Source of the DNA: Clostridiales bacterium
GTDB lineage: Bacteria > Bacillota > Clostridia > Oscillospirales > Butyricicoccaceae
Direction of reading: 5' to 3'
Length of the DNA: 63,441 nt
Assembly: GCA_019418305.1 (NCBI GenBank)
Contig: DYCA01000006.1
Coordinates: 8,473 to 71,913 of the forward strand
The position numbers and the translations under genes were made by a program. This document shows, one piece after another, positions 57,116 through 63,441 of the stretch; the stretch's first letter is position 1; each line of letters starts with the position of its first letter. Below the pieces are notes generated by a model. It ran no database searches and was not told where the DNA came from. It was given only the letters and a program-made list of their open reading frames with translations.

Positions 57116-59449
57116 TCACTGCCATTCTCCGGGCTTTGTGGTCATGAGCTTGTACAGTTTGGTATTCTTCGGAAAGTCGTTTACGAATGGGATAAATGCA
57201 CCGCCGAATTTCATCAGGCCGCAACCGGGATCGGCATTTTCCACATAGGACAGCTGCGCATCAGAAATATGAAGCAGCTCTGCAAGATCAGCACGGTCGG
57301 ACGCAGACTGTGACAGCATAATCAAAAATTCACTGTTAGCCAGCATCCAGCGCGCATCCTTGCTTTGCAGCATCTCGCCCACATTCTGCGTGATACCAGT
57401 CATGTAGCCGCTTCTTTTGCGAACCTGTTTCCACATGCGTAAAAAGAAGTTTGTCGCAAACGGATAGCGGAAGAAGATCGAGAACTCGTCCACAAATACC
57501 CATGTACGCCGTCCAGCCCGCCAATTCTGAATAACACGGTTATAAATGGATTCCAAGATGACCAGCATACCAAGGGGCAAAAGCTGTTCGCCCAGATCCA
57601 GAATGTTATACGAGGTCAGCCGGTTATCTTGCTCTACGTTGGTTTTTTGCGAGAAGATACCGAGTGATCCCGTTATGAACAGCTCAGCAGACAATGCCAG
57701 CTCTTTGGCTTCTTCTTCCTCTTGCCGCAGCAGCTCATGCTGTAAGGCCGTCAGTGTCGGCGGGTCACCCTGATATCCGCTCCCAATGTAAGGCTTATAA
57801 ACATTTTGGATGCAACGGTCTATGATAGAACGGTGCTGCGCCTTGAGGTCATTACCCATAATTTGCTCGAACAAGGACAGAACAAATTCAGACTTGTCGG
57901 GTAACGGGTCTTTGCCATCGTCTGCATAGCCCTTTTCCATATCAAGCGCATTGATACGAACAGAAGATGAGCCGGATACGTCGATCATCGCTCCGTTGAA
58001 TGCACCTACCATTGGGGTAAACTCACCCTCCGGATCAAGGATAAGGATATCATCCTGTGTGGACAGCAACAGCTGAATGAGTTCCTGTTTTGCAGAAAAC
58101 GACTTGCCTGCACCGGACACGCCCAACCGGATACCATTGCCGTTCAGCAATGTTGCACGGTTGGCCAATATCATGTTCCCGGATACCGCATTGTTGCCAT
58201 AGCAGATACCGCCTGTCTGCTGGATTTCCTGCGCAGAAAACGGTGTCAGGATGGATGCGCTCTTGGTCAAAAGCGTCCTCTGCTGTACCACACTGCGCAG
58301 GCCATACGGCAATACCGTATCCAGCCCAATATCCTGCTGGTATTTCAGTACCGACAAGGTACAGCCGAAACCGCCAGCTGTTGCCTGTAACGCTTCGGTG
58401 TCGGCATTGAGCTGTTCCAACGTATCCGCCATATGGATAATCGTCGTTGTTGTCAGCATGATCCGCTGGTCGTTGAGGGTGATATCATCCTGATATTCCG
58501 CTACAACTTCACGCATCTGCCGAAATTCGTAAGGGATTTCCGCAGAGAAGTTGTTGTTATTGTTCTGTCTTGTCTGCCAGCGCGTGATATCCGATTCTAC
58601 ACGCATGGCCAGCTTTTGCAGCATCTTACTGGCTTCCTGTGTGTTCATCGGCTCAATGTCGATGGATAACACCATTTGGCGCGGCAGCTCCATTAAGTCA
58701 TGTACGAGTTCGTCAGACAGTCTGGACGCATATTCCTCTACAAACAATACGCGAGCAAAACCGCCGTCTGTTTCGATATAATCCTTGTGATACCGCAGCG
58801 CCAGCGGGCAGAACACATCCGCAAAATGCTGTCCGCGCCGCATGAGTTCTTTCACGTCGGCATGCAGCATGCGGTGATTGGGACGGAAAAAATCGTGCAG
58901 GATGCGGAAGCGTTCTACATTATCCAGCGGCTTTACGCTGGAGGACAACCGTTGCATCCCCAAAGACAGCCCTTTACCTGCCCGGGTAAAAAAAGTCCGT
59001 GCTTCGCTTACATTTTTCTTGGTTGCCGTTAACGTCACAAATTTTTCCTGAATGATGCCATTGCTGCCCTTGGCCTTATCCATTAACACCTTGTTCAGTT
59101 CAGCGCGGTAATCATCCTGCCCATCGTCTTTCCGCTTCAAAAAAATAGATTCAGAAAACGAGTCTTTGTCAAATTTCCGATTTGCCAATGTGATTTTGAG
59201 ACGGCTGTCCGCTGCCAGCCCATTGAGCACACGCCCCCATGAATCCAAGATAGACCTCTGATCCTCCAGACTGGCAACCGCGTAGTTGATATCCGTAAAC
59301 GACCATGTTTTACTGAATTCTGTGTTGCCTACCTGCCAAACCGCATCAGGGAACACACGCCGGATCGGGATCGTCTGTTGCACGCTGCGCGGCACACGTA
59401 CCGGACGCACAGCCGGTTTTTCTTTAAGCTGCTTTTTTCTTTTGAACAT
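57116..59449 (-). CDS. virB4: VirB4/TraE-type secretion ATPase
   Basis: A 777-residue ATPase that energises pilus or channel assembly. The N-terminal VirB4 domain covers the first 400 residues. Walker A is LGVSGAGKSFSAKQELIQLL near residue 445, then DILILDPEGEFTPMVGAFNG, Walker B-like WVFVDEFSIFFRYPFATNFF near 655 and the GYMTGITQNVGEMLQSKDAR motif. The start is ATG 59449; the gene overlaps the end of prgI by 26 bases. Unambiguous component of a Gram-positive type IV secretion system. Confidence 0.95.
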   Translation of the reverse strand: MFKRKKQLKEKPAVRPVRVPRSVQQTIPIRRVFPDAVWQVGNTEFSKTWSFTDINYAVASLEDQRSILDSWGRVLNGLAADSRLKITLANRKFDKDSFSESIFLKRKDDGQDDYRAELNKVLMDKAKGSNGIIQEKFVTLTATKKNVSEARTFFTRAGKGLSLGMQRLSSSVKPLDNVERFRILHDFFRPNHRMLHADVKELMRRGQHFADVFCPLALRYHKDYIETDGGFARVLFVEEYASRLSDELVHDLMELPRQMVLSIDIEPMNTQEASKMLQKLAMRVESDITRWQTRQNNNNNFSAEIPYEFRQMREVVAEYQDDITLNDQRIMLTTTTIIHMADTLEQLNADTEALQATAGGFGCTLSVLKYQQDIGLDTVLPYGLRSVVQQRTLLTKSASILTPFSAQEIQQTGGICYGNNAVSGNMILANRATLLNGNGIRLGVSGAGKSFSAKQELIQLLLSTQDDILILDPEGEFTPMVGAFNGAMIDVSGSSSVRINALDMEKGYADDGKDPLPDKSEFVLSLFEQIMGNDLKAQHRSIIDRCIQNVYKPYIGSGYQGDPPTLTALQHELLRQEEEEAKELALSAELFITGSLGIFSQKTNVEQDNRLTSYNILDLGEQLLPLGMLVILESIYNRVIQNWRAGRRTWVFVDEFSIFFRYPFATNFFLRMWKQVRKRSGYMTGITQNVGEMLQSKDARWMLANSEFLIMLSQSASDRADLAELLHISDAQLSYVENADPGCGLMKFGGAFIPFVNDFPKNTKLYKLMTTKPGEWQ

Positions 59450-59834
59450 TGCGCTTCTGCTCCTTTTTCAGTTTTCGCATTCTTTTTTCTTGGTGCTTCC
59501 GTTCTTCCAATGCCGAACGATGCAGTATATCAAACAGGCTCACAGCCCGGTAAACATACCAGCCAGCATGCCGGAAGTTGGTACGCAGCCATGCCCGTGC
59601 AAATTGTTCAAATGTCAAACCCTGATAGCTCATAAATCCAATTGCAGCGGGCAATGCAGCCAGTAATATGCACAATACGCTTGCCGTCTCTTTGCCAACA
59701 AACAGGCGCAGGCCAAAATTGGCAGCACCAGCAATCACCAGTGCTGCACCGCCCCAAATGGTCTGCCGCATACTCAGGCCCATCACGACACCTTCACGGT
59801 AGTCCCGGATCTCCCTATTTACGGTACATTCCAA
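59424..59834 (-). CDS. prgI: PrgI/VirB3-like membrane protein
   Basis: A 136-residue protein with the PrgI pattern: VNREIRDYREGVVMGLSMRQ at the N-terminus, two adjacent membrane helices (about residues 26-70), a FEQFARAWLRTNFRH segment and a very basic C-terminus (MRKLKKEQKRNVQKKKAA). TTG 59834 with AGGAGG seven bases upstream is the start. It lies directly before virB4, as VirB3 homologues do. Confidence 0.9.
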   Translation of the reverse strand: MECTVNREIRDYREGVVMGLSMRQTIWGGAALVIAGAANFGLRLFVGKETASVLCILLAALPAAIGFMSYQGLTFEQFARAWLRTNFRHAGWYVYRAVSLFDILHRSALEERKHQEKRMRKLKKEQKRNVQKKKAA

Positions 59835-59847
59835 ATTATTTCCTCCT

Positions 59848-60681
59848 CTATAGTGCCAACATTTCCTTCATTATCCGGTCTGCCCCTTTAATGATTCCTA
59901 AAAGGATAAGCATTTGAAACAGCACACCTATCATATAGCTCACCATCATGCCAATACTTCCATCCCCAAAGTCAACAGACGGTAACGAGTTATTGGATAT
60001 GAACGCCGAGTATATGATACAGGCCAGCACAACAACAGCAGCTTCCAAGCAAACACCGATAAAGCTCTGGATAAAGGTGCGTCCATGTCTGCTTGTTAAT
60101 TCACCACCGAAAGCAGATAGCGGCAAGGGTGCCAGTGCGACATAGAGATAAATCCGGAAGAAACGGCCATATACCGTGAAAAGCACGGCCAATGAAACAC
60201 CTATGATGATTCCTGTGAATAACAGTCCAACTAATCCAGCAAATGCGCTCTGTATGATATTTGCTTCTTCCGCCGCCTGCCGTATCTCATCCGGTATAGT
60301 GGCTGATACTTCATGTAGCCCGCCCATGCTGGCCGCTACCTTCTCTGTAATTCCGCCTGTGACCTCGAATATGAAATTGATGATATCCAGTCCATAGGCG
60401 ATTGCTGTCTGTGCCAAAACAAAACGGATGAACAGACGGAACACCTGTTCCGGGTGCCGAAGCTCCCGGAACGAGGCCGTCTGCTTAAAAAAGGACATCG
60501 CAAAGAACAGGATCAGCAGGGCATAGCCAATACCCTGTAAAACAGAAAATATCTGTTCCATGACCGGCCAGATCGCGCCGCCTTGAAATTCTTTTGGCGA
60601 TAGCGTAACGATCTGCCAGATCTGGGCCATGTATTCATTCCATGTTCCAAGCGCGCCTTCCAATACGTCTAATGCCCACAT
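59848..60681 (-). CDS. VirB6/TrbL-like polytopic membrane protein
   Basis: A 277-residue protein with about six membrane helices and the VirB6/TrbL-like layout: IFSVLQGIGYALLILFFAMS, then FVLAQTAIAYGLDIINFIFE, LFTGIIIGVSLAVLFTVYGR, RIYLYVALAPLPLSAFGGEL and a C-terminal pair of helices. ATG 60681. It lies between the pilin-like gene and prgI. It should form the inner-membrane channel core. Confidence 0.88.
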   Translation of the reverse strand: MWALDVLEGALGTWNEYMAQIWQIVTLSPKEFQGGAIWPVMEQIFSVLQGIGYALLILFFAMSFFKQTASFRELRHPEQVFRLFIRFVLAQTAIAYGLDIINFIFEVTGGITEKVAASMGGLHEVSATIPDEIRQAAEEANIIQSAFAGLVGLLFTGIIIGVSLAVLFTVYGRFFRIYLYVALAPLPLSAFGGELTSRHGRTFIQSFIGVCLEAAVVVLACIIYSAFISNNSLPSVDFGDGSIGMMVSYMIGVLFQMLILLGIIKGADRIMKEMLAL

Positions 60682-60700
60682 AGGTTCTTATCAACTCCTA

Positions 60701-61054
60701 TTAGCCGCCAGTGATGAGATCGAGGACATCCTTGGCAAAGTAGATCAGCAAGCCGCCCAGCAAACAAAGGATGCCCTGTGTGCGCTGGGACGGGTCATGG
60801 CTTTGCACCGACATACCGAACTGGACAACACCCCAGCCCGCAATAATCAGGCCGACCGCCTTGATAATGGAAAAGACGAAATCGCTCAGGCTGTTAATTG
60901 CAGCCAACGGATCTGCGGCAAAGGCCGGTACGATAGCAAAGGCTGCGATAGTCGTACCCAACAGCGCCACGCGGTAGATAGACCGCGCGCGGTCGTATGC
61001 CTTTTTGCTGAACATCAACATGGTCAATTTCTGTAAGCGCTTTTTCATTTTCAT
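60701..61054 (-). CDS. VirB2/TrbC-like pilin or channel protein
   Basis: A 117-residue protein with a signal-like N-terminal helix (residues 25-47, IYRVALLGTTIAAFAIVPAF), a likely cut after AFAA, and two membrane helices (FVFSIIKAVGLIIAGWGVVQ; GILCLLGGLLIYFAKDVLDL) joined by a short polar loop SVQSHDPSQRTQ. This is the layout of VirB2-type pilins in Gram-positive elements. ATG 61054 follows AAAGGAG. It lies 15 bases after virD4. Confidence 0.85.
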   Translation of the reverse strand: MKMKKRLQKLTMLMFSKKAYDRARSIYRVALLGTTIAAFAIVPAFAADPLAAINSLSDFVFSIIKAVGLIIAGWGVVQFGMSVQSHDPSQRTQGILCLLGGLLIYFAKDVLDLITGG

Positions 61055-61069
61055 GTCTCCTTTTCTTTG

Positions 61070-62980
61070 TTATGCAGAAAGATACTCAAATTCAATGCCA
61101 TATACGGTTTCTTTCCCGTCAAATCTATTTTCAGATCCCGGAATGGGACGGATGGCAAACCGTACCGGCGGGATATAGGGTTTTGCTTTGCCGTCCGCAG
61201 TGAGTGCCAGTGCAGGATGGCGCAGCAGATCGTACTTAAGGTCGCATACCGGGCGCTCACCACGGATAAACAGCAGCGCAAATTTGTTGTCCATTCTTTG
61301 TACCTCATCCGGTGTCATCAGTTCGCGGCCTGTCTGCTGGAAATTGCGTGTGTAAGAGCCGTGACTACCTCTGGTCTGTCCGCTTGTCCGCGTGTCGATG
61401 GTGGCCTTACCCAACAGCTCAGACACATACTTGTGCGTAGACTGCTCATTGCCGCCTAAGTAGAGGAATGTATCACAGTTGCCGATAATGTTTTCCCACG
61501 TTTTTTCAAACATGCCCTTGATCTGTGAGATGTTTTGCAGAATGATGCTGCAGGAAATGTTGTAGGAACGGCAAGTAGACAGCGTATGCTCAAAATCATC
61601 CGATACCGGAACATTGGCAAACTCGTCCATCAGAAAGCGGACATGGACAGGAAGTGTGCCGCCATGCTTCTGCTCTGCACAGTCGTAAAGTTGCTGGAAC
61701 GCCTGCATATACATCATGCTCACCAGGTAGTTATACGACGTGTCGTTCACAGGCGTGCAGATAAAGATTGCGCGTTTGCGCTCGCCAAGCGTCGCAAAAT
61801 CCATCTCGTCCGTCGAAGTCATATCCGCAATTTCATCAAGCAAGAAATGCTTCAAACGAGATGTAGCCATGATTAGTATTGATTTGGCTGTTTTTCCAGC
61901 AGCTTTCTTGTAAGAGTTATAAAACTGTACTGCAACATGCCCTTCACCTTTTTCTGCTGCCAGTTCTTGAAACAGTTCATCCACGGGATTCCGAAAGTTT
62001 TCATCTTCCTCGCTGACCTGTGCGTTATTTAGCAGATACATAACAGTTGCAAAGTTTTTATCTTCTTCCGCGCCCTCATGATAAAGATAGAGGATAAGGG
62101 CTGTCAGAAGCGTTTCTTCTGCACGCTCCCAAAATGGATCGTTGGATCGTGAATTTTTGGGTGTCGTAGCCTGAAACAGCAGCGTGATCATCTGCACTAC
62201 GTCTGCGTCAGACCGGATGTATCGGAACGGATTGTAGGTGTTTGTCCGCCGCCGTTCGCCCGGCTTCAGGTTAAACACCTTCACGTCATAACCGCGTTTG
62301 AAAAGCAGCGGCGCACAGTCGCGTAGCAGCTCCCCTTTGGGATCACAGATCAGATACGAGCAATTCGCCTGCATGATGCCCGGTTTGCAAAAGAAGCGAG
62401 ACTTACCAGCACCGGAACCGCCCACCAAGAAAACATTTAGATTCCGCATGTGGCGGCGCATATCCAGACCAATGCAAGCATTTTGTGTCAGGGGAATGTT
62501 CTTATCGCACGGCAAACGCAATGCCTTTTCCACCTGCATCTTCTCCTGTTCCTCTGGTGTCAGTCGTTTTATATGCAAACGCACAGGGAGCGAACGGAAA
62601 AAAGCCGCGATCTTCGATATCCGCTCTTTCAACCGCTCCATGAATTTGGTGTGATACCGGTACTTCGCGCAAACCGATCTTGCTTTGCCCCATCTTGCCG
62701 AGCCATGTTCTTCGCCCGGTCGGCGCTTGCCTTGGCTGTCGATGAACAGGAACACGCAAAGCAGATAAACCAGCAGGATAATCAGTACTGCCTTGACGCT
62801 GTATTCCGTTATCGTAATGCGCAGAGGATCTTCCATGGACAGGGTTAAGGCATCAAACCATTCCGCTGCTGTCCTGCCCGGTGCAGCTGCACCACCGCAT
62901 AGCAGACCGAACCATATCACAGGAATAGCAAGCGCCGCCCAAAGGGCGGCGCTTGGCATATTATTTTTGTCTGGTCTCAT
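61070..62980 (-). CDS. virD4: VirD4/TraG-type coupling protein
   Basis: A 636-residue coupling ATPase that brings the relaxase-DNA complex to the channel. Two N-terminal membrane helices (residues 10-30, 65-83), Walker A VGGSGAGKSRFFCKPGIMQA near residue 188, Walker B RFLMDEFANVPVSDDFEHTL, and the SIILQNISQIKGMFEKTWEN motif are typical of TraG/VirD4. ATG 62980. It is the first complete gene of the secretion module in this window. The relaxase it should work with is not visible and probably lies beyond the right edge. Confidence 0.95.
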   Translation of the reverse strand: MRPDKNNMPSAALWAALAIPVIWFGLLCGGAAAPGRTAAEWFDALTLSMEDPLRITITEYSVKAVLIILLVYLLCVFLFIDSQGKRRPGEEHGSARWGKARSVCAKYRYHTKFMERLKERISKIAAFFRSLPVRLHIKRLTPEEQEKMQVEKALRLPCDKNIPLTQNACIGLDMRRHMRNLNVFLVGGSGAGKSRFFCKPGIMQANCSYLICDPKGELLRDCAPLLFKRGYDVKVFNLKPGERRRTNTYNPFRYIRSDADVVQMITLLFQATTPKNSRSNDPFWERAEETLLTALILYLYHEGAEEDKNFATVMYLLNNAQVSEEDENFRNPVDELFQELAAEKGEGHVAVQFYNSYKKAAGKTAKSILIMATSRLKHFLLDEIADMTSTDEMDFATLGERKRAIFICTPVNDTSYNYLVSMMYMQAFQQLYDCAEQKHGGTLPVHVRFLMDEFANVPVSDDFEHTLSTCRSYNISCSIILQNISQIKGMFEKTWENIIGNCDTFLYLGGNEQSTHKYVSELLGKATIDTRTSGQTRGSHGSYTRNFQQTGRELMTPDEVQRMDNKFALLFIRGERPVCDLKYDLLRHPALALTADGKAKPYIPPVRFAIRPIPGSENRFDGKETVYGIEFEYLSA

Positions 62981-62986
62981 AGAGGC

Positions 62987-63441
62987 TCACCACTGATAGC
63001 TGGACGCGATCAGAATTTCATTGTATGCCCAATGATACTCCGGTACATCCGTATAGTGGATTCCAGAAACATTACTGGACGAAATGGTGCGTCCCATCGT
63101 CCGATTGACTACTGCTGCGGCTTCGGCGCGGGTGATATAACCACCCGGTCGGAAACTGCCATCCGGGTAGCCATTTACCCAGCCACGATCGGCGCAGTAT
63201 GCAATGGCCGCTGCATCCTGCATTTCGGGAGATACATCATAGAACCGTGCCGAGCCACTATAACTGCCGGTCGTGTCGAGCCGATACATCATTGCCACAA
63301 ACTCTGCACGGGTGATCGGCGCATAGGGTCGGAAGTACGAAGTATCCACGTCAACGATGCCGCCATACGCAAAGGCGCCCAGTGCGTTTGCATAATAAGC
63401 ATCTGACTGCACATCGCTGAACCCAGCCATCGGATAACTTG
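62987..63441 (-). CDS. SLH-domain surface protein, partial
   Basis: The frame is open to the right edge, so the N-terminus is outside. Visible are two to three S-layer homology modules: FSDVQSDAYYANALGAFAYG with PYAPITRAEFVAMMYRL, then FYDVSPEMQDAAAIAYCADR, YPDGSFRPGGYITRAEAAAV and the final YTDVPEYHWAYNEILIASSY. SLH domains bind secondary wall polymers. Its 3' end is six bases from the virD4 start, so it belongs to the transfer operon and could be an adhesin or wall anchor for mating. Confidence 0.88.
   Translation of the reverse strand, partial: SYPMAGFSDVQSDAYYANALGAFAYGGIVDVDTSYFRPYAPITRAEFVAMMYRLDTTGSYSGSARFYDVSPEMQDAAAIAYCADRGWVNGYPDGSFRPGGYITRAEAAAVVNRTMGRTISSSNVSGIHYTDVPEYHWAYNEILIASSYQW

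Larger units (their letters stand above)
31474..63441. mobile_element. Integrative conjugative element, left part (right end outside)
   Basis: The plus-strand half (31541-54544) holds regulators, partition, DNA-processing and replication genes; the minus-strand half (54664-63441) holds VirD4, pilin, VirB6, PrgI, VirB4 and a CwlT-like hydrolase. This composition is a Gram-positive conjugation system. The left border is placed between the terminator at 31438-31473 and the first element gene, and the exact base is a guess. No integrase, relaxase, attachment repeat or right end is visible, so a chromosomally integrated plasmid cannot be excluded. Confidence 0.85.

Noticed and set aside
60440..60460. 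GGAACACCTGTTCC as another palindrome copy
   Set aside because: The arms are inside out relative to GTGTTCC..GGAACAC and it lies within conserved VirB6 coding sequence.

Overview
The window looks like chromosome from an anaerobic gut Firmicute of the Clostridia (Oscillospirales-like), interrupted by a large integrative conjugative element. The inference rests on a propanediol microcompartment tail, a sodium-pump decarboxylase pair, FeoAB with DUF3793 and flavodoxin, strong AGGAGG ribosome sites, frequent TTG/GTG starts and a Gram-positive type IV secretion set. I cannot name the species.

Chromosomal part (1 to about 31.4 kb). The left edge holds the end of a microcompartment operon (pduT-pduU-pduV). 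A large unknown cytosolic protein, an AEC permease and a DUF2812 membrane protein follow. From 12.9 kb down to 5.3 kb on the minus strand runs a self-contained phosphotransferase operon: a PRD/EIIA regulator, its own HPr, fructose-type IIA, IIB and IIC, a class II aldolase, an RpiB/LacAB isomerase and its own enzyme I. Upstream lie a gluconate-5-dehydrogenase-like SDR, a possible Cys-rich leader peptide, a tRNA-Val and an oadB-oadG pair without an alpha subunit. Next come a BlaI regulator with a 1425-residue BlaR1/M56 protein, a barstar, a CAP-domain protein and a LysM-GH18 hydrolase. Then comes an iron cluster (feoA-feoA-feoB-Cys-rich peptide, and flavodoxin plus DUF3793) sharing a palindromic operator GTTAGCnnnnGCTAAC, and two of the three genes of a TrpXYZ-type ABC transporter. 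Two intergenic gaps contain trains of back-to-back hairpins.

Conjugative element (about 31.5 kb to beyond the right edge). The plus-strand half carries small regulators, parA-parB, a DNA methyltransferase overlapping a radical SAM gene, an exonuclease, an XRE-SSB reading frame with a Cna-B/SpaA-like insert, a RepA-like protein, sigma-like regulators and a 3152-residue methylase-helicase. The minus-strand half is the secretion module: virD4, pilin, virB6, prgI, virB4, a CwlT-like hydrolase, and an SLH protein cut by the edge. No integrase, relaxase or right end is visible.

The most striking signal is a 17-bp palindrome, GTGTTCCnnnGGAACAC, present 19 times between 32,451 and 54,569 and not seen elsewhere in the window. 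Five copies are intergenic. Fourteen lie inside parB (six) and the giant helicase gene (eight), always in the same reading phase, encoding V-F-x-x-N-T. It resembles, but is not, the classical parS site, and it sits beside parA-parB. I propose a distributed centromere or regulatory array that has spread into protein-coding linkers. Other unusual points in the element are a TnpV-like gene overprinted inside the helicase gene, an in-frame amber codon splitting a gene with an NrdD-like tail, and structured non-coding segments.
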